NCBI RefSeq assembly: GCF_041729615.1
Contig: NZ_CP154874.1
Coordinates: forward strand, 377,001 to 441,000
Source: Pseudomonas alcaligenes
GTDB taxonomy: Bacteria > Pseudomonadota > Gammaproteobacteria > Pseudomonadales > Pseudomonadaceae
Reading direction: 5' to 3'
Length of the DNA stretch: 64,000 nucleotides
Shown here piece after piece: positions 37,748 through 47,913 of this stretch. The position numbers were made by a program, and so were the translations under genes. Under the pieces are notes generated by a model, which was not told where the DNA came from, did no database searches, and saw nothing but the letters and a program-made list of their open reading frames with translations. The first letter of the stretch is position 1, and every line of letters starts with the position of its first letter.

Positions 37748-38356
37748 TCAGGACGGCCGCTGCATGCGGAATATCTCGCGGGTGCGGGTGTAGCCGCTGC
37801 CACCGAGACGACCGACCAGGTCCAGGCGCGACGCATCGATGCGCCCGTCCTCACCCAGCACGCTGTCGTCCAGATGCGCCAGCAACACTTCGGCGAAGAT
37901 CAGGTGGCAGTTCGGTGCTTGCCGTGGGTAGGGCTGGATCTCCGCCACCCGGCACTCGAAGGCCACCGGCGCGCCGGCGACCCGCGGCGGTGCGACGCGC
38001 AACGAGGGCTCGCGGGCGATGCCGCAGTGCTCGAACTCGCTGACCTGCGGACCGAACAGCGCCGCCGTGGCGTTCATCGCCTCGGCCAGAGCGAAAGGCA
38101 CCAGCTGGATCACCAGCTCGCCGGTGTCGCGCGCGTTGCGCAGGCTGTCCTTGAGGCTACCGTCATCACGACTGCCGACGTTGATCATCAACGTCGGCGG
38201 CTGGTCGCTGATCACCTGGAAGAAGCTGAACGGCGCCAGGTTATCGACGCCCTCGGGCGAGCGCGTGGAGACCCAGGCGATGGGCCGCGGGGTCACTGTC
38301 GCGGCCAGCCAGCGATAGGCCTCCAGCGCGCTCAGAGTGGTGAAATCGAGCAGCAT
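37748..38356 (-). CDS. Flavin reductase family protein (FMN-binding)
   Basis: A 202-aa member of the flavoredoxin / flavin reductase group (PF01613). The N-terminal TVTPRPIAWVSTRSPEG block binds FMN, followed by LAPFSFFQVISDQPP. These proteins reduce flavin for a partner oxygenase or act in iron metabolism; no partner gene is adjacent. It starts 2 bp after the stop of the small lipoprotein gene, so both are in one transcript. Confidence 0.9.
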   Translation of the reverse strand: MLLDFTTLSALEAYRWLAATVTPRPIAWVSTRSPEGVDNLAPFSFFQVISDQPPTLMINVGSRDDGSLKDSLRNARDTGELVIQLVPFALAEAMNATAALFGPQVSEFEHCGIAREPSLRVAPPRVAGAPVAFECRVAEIQPYPRQAPNCHLIFAEVLLAHLDDSVLGEDGRIDASRLDLVGRLGGSGYTRTREIFRMQRPS

Positions 38357-38358
38357 CC

Positions 38359-38637
38359 TCAGCGCCCGGCGCGCGATTCGCGGATGTAGAAGCGTGCCTT
38401 CTCGGCATTGCGCGTGCAGCTCTCGTAGCCTTCGAATTGCTGCGAGGTCTTGGCGCCGGTCAGCAGGGTCAGCGCCTTGGAGTAACTGACGGTACCGGCG
38501 AAACCCTCGGCCTTGGCCAGATCCAGCTCGCGCCAGGCGGCATCCAGCTGGTTGGCGCAGCTGTCGCGGTAGGCGGTCTTGGCGGCGCAACCGGTAAGGG
38601 CCAGGGCCAACAGGGCAAGGGTGGCGATTCTCGTCAT
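38359..38637 (-). CDS. Small putative lipoprotein
   Basis: A 92-aa protein with a lipoprotein signal peptide; the lipobox is L-T-G-C with the cysteine at residue 17. The short mature part contains two more cysteines (DSCANQL and YESCTRN) that could form a disulfide, and helical segments. No function is recognised. AGGAG precedes the ATG at 38637. It precedes the flavin reductase gene by 2 bp, a pairing that may be functional. Confidence 0.8.
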   Translation of the reverse strand: MTRIATLALLALALTGCAAKTAYRDSCANQLDAAWRELDLAKAEGFAGTVSYSKALTLLTGAKTSQQFEGYESCTRNAEKARFYIRESRAGR

Positions 38638-38778
38638 CTTCTCTCTCCTGGGAAACGGGTGTACGGCTTGGATACCCATGCACGGGCAAAGTGCCCGACG
38701 CAGGCGATTCTAGCAAAGCCGTCCTTGGCGCGACCGCTCTGGACGGGTATGTTCGAAGCATCTGTGGGGGATTTGGCA

Positions 38779-39765
38779 ATGAACAAGAAAGTGGCCCTGG
38801 TGCTGGGTTCCGGCGGTGCGCGCGGTTATGCCCATATCGGCGTGATCGAGGCCCTGGAGGCGCGCGGCTACGAGATCGGCTGCATCGCCGGCTGTTCCAT
38901 GGGCGCGGTGGTCGGCGGCATCTACGCAGCCGGCAAGCTACGCGAATACCGCGCATGGACCGAGAGCCTGGACTACCTTGACGTGCTGCGCCTGCTCGAC
39001 GTCAGCTTCCGCCTCGGCGCCATCCGCGGCGAGAAGGTGTTCGGCAAGATCCATGAGATCGTCGGCGAGATCGATATCGAGAACCTGGCGATTCCCTACA
39101 CCGCGGTCGCCACCGACCTGACCAACCAGCAGGAAATCTGGTTCCAGGAAGGCTGCCTGCACAAGGCCATGCGCGCCTCGGCAGCCATCCCCAGCCTGTT
39201 CACCCCGGTGACCCAGGGCTCGCGCATGCTGGTCGACGGCGGCCTGCTCAACCCGCTGCCCATCGTGCCGGTGGTGTCCAGCCACTGCGACCTGATCGTG
39301 GCGGTCAACCTCAACTCCCTGAACCAGAGGCAGTACAGCCTGCCGGTGATCGAACGGCCGGCGGCGTTCAAGGGCAAGATCGACCAGCTGATGGGCTCGC
39401 TCAGCGCCCGCCTGCCCTTCCTGCGCCGCGAAACCGACGAAGAAGGCGCGGACATCCACAATCCATGGATCGAACCCAAGGTGGCGCGAGACGGCGAGGA
39501 CAGCGTGCCAAAATCGGCCAGCAGCTCGCAGGTACTCGGCAACGTCGGCCCGGCCTCGCTGCTGGAACTGGTCAACCAGAGCTTCGAGGCCATGCAGACC
39601 TCGCTGGCCCAGTACAAGATCGCCGGCTACCCGCCGGACATCCTGATCAACGTGCCCAAGCGGGTGTGCCGCTTCTTCGAGTTCCACAAGGCGCCCGAGC
39701 TGATCATGCTCGGCCGGCAGATTGCCAACGACACCCTGGACAAGTATGAGCGCGAGCACGGCTAA
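38779..39765 (+). CDS. Patatin-like phospholipase (RssA-type)
   Basis: A 328-aa cytosolic patatin-like protein. The oxyanion loop is G-S-G-G-A-R-G (residues 10-16), the nucleophile elbow is G-C-S-M-G with S40, and the D-G-G of the Ser-Asp dyad is near residue 153. These match E. coli RssA-like proteins. The C-terminal 130 residues are outside the core patatin fold. The ATG at 38779 follows GGGGG at a slightly long distance; an in-frame ATG at 38749 is an alternative. It converges with kdpE. Confidence 0.88.
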   Translation: MNKKVALVLGSGGARGYAHIGVIEALEARGYEIGCIAGCSMGAVVGGIYAAGKLREYRAWTESLDYLDVLRLLDVSFRLGAIRGEKVFGKIHEIVGEIDIENLAIPYTAVATDLTNQQEIWFQEGCLHKAMRASAAIPSLFTPVTQGSRMLVDGGLLNPLPIVPVVSSHCDLIVAVNLNSLNQRQYSLPVIERPAAFKGKIDQLMGSLSARLPFLRRETDEEGADIHNPWIEPKVARDGEDSVPKSASSSQVLGNVGPASLLELVNQSFEAMQTSLAQYKIAGYPPDILINVPKRVCRFFEFHKAPELIMLGRQIANDTLDKYEREHG

Positions 39766-39812
39766 GCCAGGTAGATGAAAGCGCGGCAGAGCCCGCGCCG
39801 ACTGCAGCCGCC

Positions 39813-40505
39813 CTACAGCTCTCGCAGCCGGTAGCCGACCCCAGCCTCGGTGACGATGAAGCGCGGCGCCGCCGGGTCGTCGCCGAGCTTCTGCCGCAGA
39901 TGCCCCACCACCACCCGCAGGTAGTGGCTGTCCTCGACATGGCTCGGCCCCCAGATGTCCCTGAGTAGCTGCTGCTGGGTCACCACCCGGCCGATATGGC
40001 GGGCGAGCATGGCCAGCACTGCGTACTCCTTGCGCGTCAGCGCCACCTCGGCACCGTCCAGGCTGACCCGCCGGTAGGCGAAGTCCAGGCACAGCGGGCC
40101 GCTCTGCACCGCCGCCTCCTGCTGCTCGCCGGCACCGGCCTGGCGCAGCAGCACGCGCACCCGGGCGAGAAACTCCTGGATGGCGAAGGGCTTGGTCACG
40201 TAATCGTTGGCGCCACCGTCCAGGACCAGCACCTTCTCGCCCTCGCTGGCGCGCACCGAGAGCACCAGCACCGGCACCTGGCTCCACTCGCGCAGCTCGC
40301 CGAGCACCTGCTTGCCGTCCATGTCCGGCAGGCCAAGGTCCAGCACCACTAGGTCCGGCCGCGCCAGGGCGGCCTGGGCCAGCCCCTCGCGGCCATTGCC
40401 GGCCTCCAGCACCTTGTAGCCCTGGGCGCTGAGGCTGATGCGCAGGAACTTGCGGATCTGCGCCTCGTCGTCGATCACCAGGATGCTCGCGCTAATACTG
40501 TTCAT
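39813..40505 (-). CDS. kdpE: Response regulator KdpE
   Basis: A 230-aa OmpR/PhoB-type regulator that activates kdpFABC at low potassium. The receiver domain has the acidic pair D12-D13, phospho-acceptor D56 (VVLDLGLPDMDG) and Lys in VTKPF. The C-terminal winged helix contains LTRKEYAVLAMLARH and YLRVVVGHLRQKL. It overlaps kdpD by 4 bp and is the last gene of the operon. No strong terminator follows; only a short GC-rich hairpin lies in the 47-bp gap to the patatin gene. Confidence 0.96.
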   Translation of the reverse strand: MNSISASILVIDDEAQIRKFLRISLSAQGYKVLEAGNGREGLAQAALARPDLVVLDLGLPDMDGKQVLGELREWSQVPVLVLSVRASEGEKVLVLDGGANDYVTKPFAIQEFLARVRVLLRQAGAGEQQEAAVQSGPLCLDFAYRRVSLDGAEVALTRKEYAVLAMLARHIGRVVTQQQLLRDIWGPSHVEDSHYLRVVVGHLRQKLGDDPAAPRFIVTEAGVGYRLREL

Positions 40506-43159
40506 GCGGATTCGTCTTCCAACAGGGGTTGCGGATGCAGCGGTAGATGCAGGGTCAGACAGACTCCGCGGCCGTCCAGGCCCTCGCCTACCGTCACCCG
40601 CCCGCCGTGGGCGCCGACCATGCCCTGGCAGATCGCCAGGCCCAGGCCGGTGCCCTGCCCGCCACGGTCGCCGCGGGCGGCCGTGTAGAACATGTCGAAG
40701 ATCTTCTCCCGTTCCGCCTCGGGGATGCCCGGCCCCTGGTCGGCCACGGCGAAGCGCAGCTCCTCGGCATCGGCCTCCACCGTCAGCCGCAGGTGCCCCT
40801 GGCTGGGCGAGAAACGCGCGGCATTCTCCAGCACGTTGACCAGCGCCTGCTCGATCAGCGCCGCGTGGGCATAGAGCAGCGGCAGCTGCTGCGGCACCCG
40901 CAGATCCAGCTGCAGCGGCGCCAGCACCGGACGCAGACGCTGCACGGCGCTGGCGACTATGTCCGCCGGCGCCACCCAGTCGCGCGCGAGCTTGAGGCCG
41001 CCATGGCCGAGGCGGGTCATGTCGAGCAGGTTCTGGATATAACGATCTAGGCGCTCGGCCTCATCGCGGGTGCCCTCCAGCAGCTCGCGACGGTCGGCCA
41101 GGGGAATCTGTTCGCCGAGCGCCAGCAGACTGTCGATCGAGCCGCGCATGGCCGTCAGCGGCGTTCGCAGGTCGTGCGACACCGAGGCCAGCAGCGCGCT
41201 GCGCAGTTCCTCGGTCTGCCCGTGCAGACGCGCCGCTTCCAGGTCTTCGGCCAGCTGCGCGCGCTCCAGGGCCTGGGCCAGCGGCTGGCCGAGCGCGGCG
41301 ATCAACCGGCGCCGCTCGGGGCTCAGCGGCCGCTCGTCCCTGGGCGCCACGCCGAGCAGCGCCAGCGGCCCCTCCTCGCCGGACAGCGGCCACCACCACC
41401 AGCGCCCGTTCGGCAGGGTGCCGGTGCCCAGGCCGGCCGGCTGCTCGTGCTGCCAGGCCCAGTCGGCCGCGGCACGCTCCGTCTCGGCAAGCAGGCGCTG
41501 GGCGCCGGCCGCGGTCTTCCATACGCCATCGCGCGCGCGCGACAGCAGGCTGACCTCCAGTTCCGGCCACTGGCCGAACTGTTGCAACGCGGCGCTCAAT
41601 ACCGCCTGGCGGTCGGTGGCGGCGGTCAGCTTGCGCGACAGCTCAAGCAGCGCCGTGGTCTCCGCCTGGGTCTGGCGCAGGCTCTGCAGCTGGCGGCGCT
41701 GACGGGTTGCCAGGTTGCCGGTGAGGCCGGCCATGAGCAGGAAGAACAGCAGGGTCAGCACATCCTCCTGGCGGGCGATCTTCAGCGACAGCAGCGGCTC
41801 GATGAACAGCAGGTTGTAGGCCAGGAACGACAGCCCGGCACAGAGCAGCGCCGGGCCCAGGGAGCTGCGCACCGCCACCACCAGCACGGCGGCGAGGAAG
41901 ATCAGCGAGATGTTCGGCAACTCCAGCAGGCGCGACATCCCCAGGGCCATGCCGACGGCCAGGGCGGTGGCCAGCGGCGCCAGCAGATAGTCGCGCCACT
42001 GCAGTGCCGCGCGCACGCGCGGGCTGGCAGGCGCGCGTTCGGCCTCGGTATCCAGCACACTGATTTCCAGGCCTTCGCCCAGGCTCAGCAGGCGCTCGGC
42101 CAGGCCGCGGCCGAAACGCCAGCGCCGGCGCAGCCGCTGGCGGCTGCGGCCGACCAGGATCAGGCTGGCGCGGCGCTCGCGGGCATGCTCGACCAGGGTG
42201 TCGGCCACCGAACCACCACGCAGCACCACCACCTCGCCGCCCAGACGTTCGGCCAGTTGCTGGGCGGCCTGCAGGTTGCCGAGACGCTCCTCGTCGCGTT
42301 CGCCGCCGGTGTCCACATGCACCACCGACCAGGGCAGATGGCGCCGCTCCGCCACCCGGCTGGCATGCCGCACCAGGCGCTCGGCCTGGGCGTCGCCGTC
42401 GATGCCGAGCAGCAGGCGACCGCGCACGCTCGGCGCCTCCTGGCCCTGCTGGCGATAACGGCGGTTGAGGTCGGCATCCACCCGCGCCGCCGCGGTCTGC
42501 ATGGCCAGCTCGCGCAGCGCGGTGAGGTTGGTCTGGCTGAAGAAGGCGTCAATGGCCGCGCGCGCCTGTTCCGGCACGTAGACCTTGCCTTCGCGCAGGC
42601 GTTCGAGCAGCTCGCGCGGCGGCAGGTCGATCAGCAGGATCTCGTCGGCCTCCTGCAGCACCCAGTCCGGCAGGGTCTCGCGCACCTGCACGCCGGTGAT
42701 GTCGCGCACCTGGTCGTTGAGGCTTTCCAGGTGCTGCACGTTGACCGTGGTGTAGACGTCGATGCCGGCGTCGAGCAGCTCCTGCACGTCCTGCCAGCGC
42801 TTGGCGTGCCGGCTGCCCGGCACGTTGCTGTGGGCCAGCTCGTCGACCAGCACTAGCTTGGGCGGGTTGGCCAGGATGCCGTCGAGATCCATCTCGACCA
42901 GCGGCACGCCGCGGTACTCCAGGCGCCGCAAGGGTTGCTGCGGCAGGCCGGCGAGCATGGCTTCGGTCTCCGCCCGGCCATGGGTCTCGACCACGCCGAC
43001 GCGCAGGTCGACCCCCTGGCGCAGCTGCGCCTGCGCCGCCTGCAGCATGGCGAAGGTCTTGCCCACGCCGGGTGCCGCACCGAGGAAGACTTTCAGCCGG
43101 CCACGCCCTTCACGGGGCATCTCGGCCAGCAAGGCATCGGCGCGTTGCGCGTCACTCAT
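40502..43159 (-). CDS. kdpD: Sensor histidine kinase KdpD
   Basis: An 885-aa sensor. The N-terminal KdpD domain has Walker [10 protein letters not shown] (about residues 28-36) and [17 protein letters not shown], and is followed by a Usp-like domain (about 245-370). Four close membrane segments (DUF4118, about 395-500) precede a GAF-like linker. The dimerisation domain has phospho-His near residue 663 ([13 protein letters not shown]), and the ATPase has the N and G boxes ([30 protein letters not shown]). Length matches the family. It overlaps kdpC and kdpE by 4 bp each. Confidence 0.97.
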   Translation of the reverse strand: MSDAQRADALLAEMPREGRGRLKVFLGAAPGVGKTFAMLQAAQAQLRQGVDLRVGVVETHGRAETEAMLAGLPQQPLRRLEYRGVPLVEMDLDGILANPPKLVLVDELAHSNVPGSRHAKRWQDVQELLDAGIDVYTTVNVQHLESLNDQVRDITGVQVRETLPDWVLQEADEILLIDLPPRELLERLREGKVYVPEQARAAIDAFFSQTNLTALRELAMQTAAARVDADLNRRYRQQGQEAPSVRGRLLLGIDGDAQAERLVRHASRVAERRHLPWSVVHVDTGGERDEERLGNLQAAQQLAERLGGEVVVLRGGSVADTLVEHARERRASLILVGRSRQRLRRRWRFGRGLAERLLSLGEGLEISVLDTEAERAPASPRVRAALQWRDYLLAPLATALAVGMALGMSRLLELPNISLIFLAAVLVVAVRSSLGPALLCAGLSFLAYNLLFIEPLLSLKIARQEDVLTLLFFLLMAGLTGNLATRQRRQLQSLRQTQAETTALLELSRKLTAATDRQAVLSAALQQFGQWPELEVSLLSRARDGVWKTAAGAQRLLAETERAAADWAWQHEQPAGLGTGTLPNGRWWWWPLSGEEGPLALLGVAPRDERPLSPERRRLIAALGQPLAQALERAQLAEDLEAARLHGQTEELRSALLASVSHDLRTPLTAMRGSIDSLLALGEQIPLADRRELLEGTRDEAERLDRYIQNLLDMTRLGHGGLKLARDWVAPADIVASAVQRLRPVLAPLQLDLRVPQQLPLLYAHAALIEQALVNVLENAARFSPSQGHLRLTVEADAEELRFAVADQGPGIPEAEREKIFDMFYTAARGDRGGQGTGLGLAICQGMVGAHGGRVTVGEGLDGRGVCLTLHLPLHPQPLLEDESA

Positions 43160-43731
43160 GGAGCGTTCTCGTTACCTGCGAATGCGCGATTGTCCGCCAG
43201 CGCCAGGTTCAACGCCAGCACGTTGACCACCGCCGGGCCCACCAGCGGGCGCTCGGTGTGCTGCTCGACCAGGCGCTCCAGGCTGTTTGCCGGAATGCCG
43301 CGCGCTGCGGCGACGCGGGTGAGCTGCCAGCGTGCGGCGGCCGGCGACAGATGCGGGTCGAGACCGCTGCCGGAGGTGGTGACCAGTTGCAGCGGCACCG
43401 GCGCGGCACCCTCGCCGACCAGACGCTGGGCGTCCTTGGCGATGCGTTCGGCCAGGGCCGGATTGCTCGGTGCCAGGTTGCTGGCACCGCTGGCCACGGT
43501 GGCGAAACCACCGGCCGACGGCCGCGGCTGGAACCACTGGTCGCCCTCGAAGTTCTGCGCCAGCAGGGTGCTGCCACGCACCTCGCCCTGGGCATCGCGC
43601 ACCAGGCTGCCGTTGGCCTGCTCGGGGAAGGCCAGCTGGGCCACGCCGGTGACGGCCAGCGGGTAGGCCACGCCGGTCACCAGGGTCATCAGGCCCAGCA
43701 TGGCGATGGCCGGGCGCAGTTGTTTAAGCAT
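43156..43731 (-). CDS. kdpC: Potassium-transporting ATPase subunit KdpC
   Basis: A 191-aa subunit with one N-terminal membrane segment (about residues 10-30) and a periplasmic domain. Family blocks seen are [32 protein letters not shown] and [12 protein letters not shown] precedes the ATG. It overlaps kdpD by 4 bp, but unlike the other junctions it is separated from kdpB by 140 bp filled with palindromic repeats. Confidence 0.96.
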   Translation of the reverse strand: MLKQLRPAIAMLGLMTLVTGVAYPLAVTGVAQLAFPEQANGSLVRDAQGEVRGSTLLAQNFEGDQWFQPRPSAGGFATVASGASNLAPSNPALAERIAKDAQRLVGEGAAPVPLQLVTTSGSGLDPHLSPAAARWQLTRVAAARGIPANSLERLVEQHTERPLVGPAVVNVLALNLALADNRAFAGNENAP

Positions 43732-43768
43732 GATGGTTCTCCGAATTTTCAGGTTTACACCGAATCAG

Positions 43769-43861
43769 TCCCCTCTCCCATTTATGGGAGAGGGTTAGGG
43801 AGAGGGCTTCTGTGTGCCATTACCCTCTCCCCCGGCCCCTCTCCCGCAAGCGGTAGAGGGG
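43769..43861. repeat. CCCTCTCCC palindromic repeat cluster inside the kdp operon
   Basis: The gap between kdpB and kdpC carries two perfect or near-perfect hairpins. CCCTCTCCCAT (43771-43781) pairs with ATGGGAGAGGG (43784-43794) in an 11-bp stem, and CCCCTCTCCCGC (43836-43847) pairs with GCGGTAGAGGGG (43850-43861) with one mismatch. Additional GGGAGAGGG and CCCTCTCCC units lie between them. The core is the same as at 389-410, so this is a dispersed extragenic repeat. Confidence 0.82.
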
Positions 43862-43871
43862 AGAAAAATCA

Positions 43872-45935
43872 CTACACCAGCCCCACCGCCACCAGCAGCG
43901 CGTCGATCATCTTGATCCCGACAAAGGGCGCGAGGATGCCGCCCAGGCCGTAGATCAGCAGGTTGCGGCGCAGCAGGCTGGCCGCGTCCAGGGCCTTGAC
44001 CCGCACCCCGCGCAGGGCCAGGGGGATTAGCGCGATGATGATCAGCGCGTTGAACACGATGGCCGAGAGGATGGCGCTCTGCGGGCTGTGCAGTTGCATC
44101 AGGTTGAGCGCGCCGAGCTGCGGGTAGATGCCGGCGAACAGCGCCGGGAGGATGGCGAAGTACTTGGCCACGTCGTTGGCCACCGAGAAAGTGGTCAGCG
44201 CGCCACGGGTCACCAAGAGCTCCTTGCCTACCTGCACCACGTCGAGCAGCTTGGCCGGGTCCGAGTCCAGGTCCACCAGGTTGGCGGCCTCGCGGGCGGC
44301 CTGGGTGCCATCGTTCATCGCCAGGCCGACGTCGGCCTGGGCCAGCGCCGGGGCATCGTTGGCACCGTCGCCGCACATGGCGACCAGCTTGCCTTCGGCC
44401 TGCTCGGCGCGAATGCGCTGCAGCTTCTTCTCCGGCGTGGCTTCGGCGATCAGGTCGTCGACGCCGGCCTCGGCGGCGATGGCCGCGGCGGTCAGCGGGT
44501 TGTCACCGGTCACCATCACGGTGCGGATGCCCAGGCTGCGCAGCTCGGCGAAGCGCTCGCGGATGCCCGGCTTGACCACGTCCTTGAGGTGGATGGCGCC
44601 GAGCAGCTGGCCGTCGCCGGCCACCAGCAGCGGGGTGCCGCCGCTCTGGGCGATCTTCTCCACCTCGCGAGCCAGGGTTGCCGGCACTGCGTCGCGGGCC
44701 ATGCCGAGGTACAGCAGCACGGCATCCACCGCGCCCTTGCGGTAGCTGTGACCGTTCCAGTCGACACCGGACAGGCGAGTCTCGGCGCTGAAGGCGATAG
44801 CCTTGACTTCGCTGCGCGCCGGCTCTCGCAGCGTGGTCAGTGGACGCAGGTACTCGACGATGGATTTACCTTCCGGGGTATCGTCAGCCAGGGAAGCCAG
44901 CAGTGCCGCTTCACCCAGCTCCTTGCCATTGATACCAGGGGCCTTGATCACCGCGCTGCAGCGGCGGTTGCCGAAGGTGATGGTGCCGGTCTTGTCCAGC
45001 AGCAGCACATGCACATCACCTGCCGCCTCCACCGCGCGGCCGGACTTGGCGATCACATTGAGGCGCACCAGACGATCCATGCCGGCGATGCCGATGGCCG
45101 AGAGCAACCCGCCGATGGTGGTCGGGATCAGGGTCACCAGCAGCGCGGCCAGGTACACCAGCGGCAGGTCACCGCCGGCATAGCGGGCAAACGGCTGCAG
45201 GGTGGCCACCACCAGCAGGAAGATCAGGCTCAGGCCGATCAGCAGGATGTCCAGCGCCACCTCGTTGGGGGTCTTCTGCCGCTTGGCACCCTCGACCAGG
45301 GCGATCATCCGGTCCAGGGTCGACTCGCCCGGGTTGGCGGTGATCTTCACCAGCAGCCAGTCCGACACCACGCGGGTGTTGCCGGTCACCGCCGAGCGGT
45401 CGCCGCCGGACTCACGGATCACCGGCGCGGATTCACCGGTGATGGCCGCCTCGTTGACGGCGGCAATGCCCTCGATCACCTCGCCATCGCCGGGGATCAG
45501 CTCGCCGGCCTCGACGCGCACGATATCGCCGCGGCGCAGCTGGCTGGCGGCAACCACCTGGTACTGCTCGCCGGCGGTCTTGCGCCGTGCGGTCAGGCCC
45601 TGGCTGCCAGCCTTGAGGCTATCGGCGCGGGCCTTGCCACGGCCTTCGGCCAGGGCTTCGGCGAAGTTGGCGAAGAGCACGGTAAACCACAGCCACAGGG
45701 CGATCTGCACGGCCAGGCCGGTACTCACCGCAGGGTTGGGTACGAAGCACAGCATCGTGGTAAGCACGGCGGTGATCTCCACCACCAGCATCACCGGCGA
45801 GCGCAGCAGCTGGCGCGGGTCCAGTTTGACAAAGGCCTGCTTCAAAGCTGGCTTCCACAGCGCAGCGAAACTGGTCTTGGCCTGGTTTTTGGGGGTCTTG
45901 GCGCCTTGTTGCGCCTTTACAGGGGCATTCATCAT
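43872..45935 (-). CDS. kdpB: Potassium-transporting P-type ATPase subunit KdpB
   Basis: A 687-aa catalytic subunit. The actuator loop T-G-E-S-A-P, the phosphorylated Asp in D-K-T-G-T-I-T (near residue 312), and the hinge G-D-G-A-N-D-A-P are all intact. Membrane segments flank them as in other P-type ATPases. Two adjacent ATGs (45933-45935 and 45930-45932) follow GGAGAA. It is 9 bp downstream of kdpA. Confidence 0.97.
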   Translation of the reverse strand: MMNAPVKAQQGAKTPKNQAKTSFAALWKPALKQAFVKLDPRQLLRSPVMLVVEITAVLTTMLCFVPNPAVSTGLAVQIALWLWFTVLFANFAEALAEGRGKARADSLKAGSQGLTARRKTAGEQYQVVAASQLRRGDIVRVEAGELIPGDGEVIEGIAAVNEAAITGESAPVIRESGGDRSAVTGNTRVVSDWLLVKITANPGESTLDRMIALVEGAKRQKTPNEVALDILLIGLSLIFLLVVATLQPFARYAGGDLPLVYLAALLVTLIPTTIGGLLSAIGIAGMDRLVRLNVIAKSGRAVEAAGDVHVLLLDKTGTITFGNRRCSAVIKAPGINGKELGEAALLASLADDTPEGKSIVEYLRPLTTLREPARSEVKAIAFSAETRLSGVDWNGHSYRKGAVDAVLLYLGMARDAVPATLAREVEKIAQSGGTPLLVAGDGQLLGAIHLKDVVKPGIRERFAELRSLGIRTVMVTGDNPLTAAAIAAEAGVDDLIAEATPEKKLQRIRAEQAEGKLVAMCGDGANDAPALAQADVGLAMNDGTQAAREAANLVDLDSDPAKLLDVVQVGKELLVTRGALTTFSVANDVAKYFAILPALFAGIYPQLGALNLMQLHSPQSAILSAIVFNALIIIALIPLALRGVRVKALDAASLLRRNLLIYGLGGILAPFVGIKMIDALLVAVGLV

Positions 45936-45944
45936 GGTTCTCCG

Positions 45945-47633
45945 TTAGAACGCCAGGTGTTCGGCCAGTGGGCCCAGGGCCAGCGCCGGCAGGAAGGTCA
46001 GGCCACCGACCAGCAGGATGGTCAGTACCAGGAGGGTGACGAACAGCGGGCCATGGGTCGGGAAGCTGTTGCCGTCCAGCGGCGCACGCTTCTTCGCCGC
46101 CAGGCTGCCGGCGATGGCCAGGATCGGCAGGATGTAGCCGAAGCGGCCGAGCAGCATGGCCAGGCCGATCATCAGGTTGTGGTACGGCGTGTTGGCTTGG
46201 AGGCCGGCGAAGGCCGAACCGTTGTTGGCGGTACCCGAGGTGTAGGCATACAGCGCCTGGCTGAAGCCGTGGGCACCCGGGTTGCTGATGGAGGCTGCCG
46301 GGCCGTCCAGGCTCACCGCCAGGGCGCAGAACACCAGGACACCGACCGGCATCACCAGCAGGGTGGCGACCAGCAGGCGCACCTCGCGGGCCTCCAGCTT
46401 CTTGCCCAGGTACTCCGGAGTGCGGCCGATCATCAGGCCGGCCAGGAACACGGCAATCAGGACGAACAGCAGCATGCCGTACAGGCCGGCGCCGACGCCG
46501 CCGAAGATCACCTCGCCGAGCATCATGTTGAACATCGGTGCCAGCCCGCCGATGGCGCTGAAGCTGTCATGCATGGCGTTGACCGAGCCGTTGGAAGCGG
46601 CCGTGGTGGTCACCGCCCAGAGTGCCGAGGCGGCAGTGCCGAAGCGCGCCTCCTTGCCTTCCAGCGAGCCGGCTTGCTCGATCGGCAGCGCCGCCAGGGC
46701 CGGGTTGGGCTGGTACTCGGCCCACAGGGTGATGCCAAGACCGGCAACGAACAGGATCAGCATGCTGGCCAGGATAGCGCGGCTCTGGCGCAGGTCCTTG
46801 ACGTAGTGGCCGAAGGTGAACACCAGGGCGGCCGGGATCAGGATGATCGAGGCCACCTCGAACAGGTTGGACCAGGCCGTCGGGTTCTCGAACGGGTGCG
46901 CCGAGTTCACACCGAAGAAACCACCACCGTTGGTGCCCAGCTGCTTGATGGCGATCTGGCTGGCGGCCGGACCCAGCGGAATGGTCTGCTCGGCGCCCTG
47001 CACAGTGGTCGCATGGGCATAGTCCATAAAGGTCTGCGGCACGCCCTGCCAGACCAGGAAGATGGCCAGCGGCACGCACAGCGGCAGCAGCACATAGAGC
47101 ACGGCGCGGGTCACATCGACCCAGAAGTTGCCGATGCCGTTGCTCGACTTGCGCGCGATGCCGCGGGCAAAGGCCACCAGGATGGCCAGGCCGACGGCCG
47201 GGCTGACGAAGTTCTGCACGCCCAGGCCAACCATCTGGCTGAAGTAGCTCAGTGCAGCCTCGCCGCTATAGGCCTGCCAGTTGGTGTTGGTGACGAAACT
47301 CACCGCGGTGTTGAACGCCAGGCTCCACTCCAGGCCCGGCAGCTGCTGCGGATTGAACGGCAGCAGGTGCTGCAGCATGAGGATGGTGAACAGCACCACC
47401 AGGGAAACAGCACTGAAGGCCAGCAGCGCCAGGCTGTAGGTCTTCCAGTCCTGATCGCGCTCGGGGTCGACCCCGGACACCCGGTAGCACAGGCGCTCCA
47501 GCGGTTGCAGCACGGGGCTCAGCAGGTTGCGCTTGCCTTCCATGGCGTTGAAGAAATAGCGCCCGAGGAAAGGTGCCGGCACCAGCACAAGTGCGAAGAA
47601 GGCCAGAATCAGCCAGTAGTCTTGGACTTGCAT
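45945..47633 (-). CDS. kdpA: Potassium-transporting ATPase subunit KdpA
   Basis: A 562-aa potassium-channel-like subunit with about ten membrane segments. Selectivity-filter-like blocks include [52 protein letters not shown] and [12 protein letters not shown]. The start is ATG 47631-47633 with AGGAGG placed on the kdpF stop codon. The frame stays open far upstream without similarity. It imports K+ with KdpB, using KdpC and KdpF as accessory subunits. Confidence 0.97.
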   Translation of the reverse strand: MQVQDYWLILAFFALVLVPAPFLGRYFFNAMEGKRNLLSPVLQPLERLCYRVSGVDPERDQDWKTYSLALLAFSAVSLVVLFTILMLQHLLPFNPQQLPGLEWSLAFNTAVSFVTNTNWQAYSGEAALSYFSQMVGLGVQNFVSPAVGLAILVAFARGIARKSSNGIGNFWVDVTRAVLYVLLPLCVPLAIFLVWQGVPQTFMDYAHATTVQGAEQTIPLGPAASQIAIKQLGTNGGGFFGVNSAHPFENPTAWSNLFEVASIILIPAALVFTFGHYVKDLRQSRAILASMLILFVAGLGITLWAEYQPNPALAALPIEQAGSLEGKEARFGTAASALWAVTTTAASNGSVNAMHDSFSAIGGLAPMFNMMLGEVIFGGVGAGLYGMLLFVLIAVFLAGLMIGRTPEYLGKKLEAREVRLLVATLLVMPVGVLVFCALAVSLDGPAASISNPGAHGFSQALYAYTSGTANNGSAFAGLQANTPYHNLMIGLAMLLGRFGYILPILAIAGSLAAKKRAPLDGNSFPTHGPLFVTLLVLTILLVGGLTFLPALALGPLAEHLAF

Positions 47634-47641
47634 GGGGCCTC

Positions 47642-47734
47642 CTAGCTCTGCCGTCCGGCGCGCAGCAGCGCAACCAGCAAATAAATGAAAAGTCCCAGGG
47701 CCAGGCCTAGGGACACCCCGTCGAGAATGCTCAT
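47642..47734 (-). CDS. kdpF: Potassium-transporting ATPase subunit KdpF
   Basis: A 30-residue single-span peptide ([20 protein letters not shown], then [10 protein letters not shown]). Length, hydrophobicity and the final L-L-R-A-x-R match KdpF, which stabilises the KdpABC complex. GGAG lies 8 nt before the ATG. It ends in TAGGAGG, so its stop codon overlaps the kdpA ribosome site. It is the first gene of the kdpFABCDE operon. Confidence 0.9.
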   Translation of the reverse strand: MSILDGVSLGLALGLFIYLLVALLRAGRQS

Positions 47735-47789
47735 GTTTCTGCTCCGTTATGCGGTCTCTACCGCCTTGCCGGCATTGTTCCGCCGGCGC

Positions 47790-47839
47790 GCGTAAAGGCG
47801 CGATTGGCCTCAGGGAGCTGCGCATAAAGAATGCGTAAA
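47790..47839 (-). promoter_or_regulatory. Candidate KdpE binding region upstream of kdpF
   Basis: Read on the minus strand, TTTACGC (47833-47839) and TTTATGC (47822-47828) are direct repeats with an 11-bp period. A third TTTACGC lies at 47790-47796, 32 bp further on. OmpR-class regulators such as KdpE bind tandem direct repeats spaced by about 11 bp. No clear -35 is visible, as expected for an activated promoter. Confidence 0.55.
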
Positions 47840-47868
47840 GATCGCGGACCGGAACGGCCGCAGAAAAG

Positions 47869-47897
47869 AAAAAGGCCCGCATCGCAGCGGGCCTTTT
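47869..47897 (-). terminator. Terminator of the DUF945 gene
   Basis: On the minus strand the stem GGCCCGC / GCGGGCC with a 6-nt loop is followed by TTTTTCTTTTC. Confidence 0.88.
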
Positions 47898-47913
47898 CGT
47901 TGCCGGGTGGTGC

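Noticed and set aside
39766..39812. Terminator between the patatin gene and kdpE
   Set aside because: Only a short GCGCGG/CCGCGC hairpin without a U-tract is present, so I do not call it.
44088..47645. Open frame of more than 1,100 codons opposite kdpB and kdpA
   Set aside because: It spans two well-defined genes and has no family signature; it arises because stop codons are rare in the reverse phase of GC-rich coding sequence.
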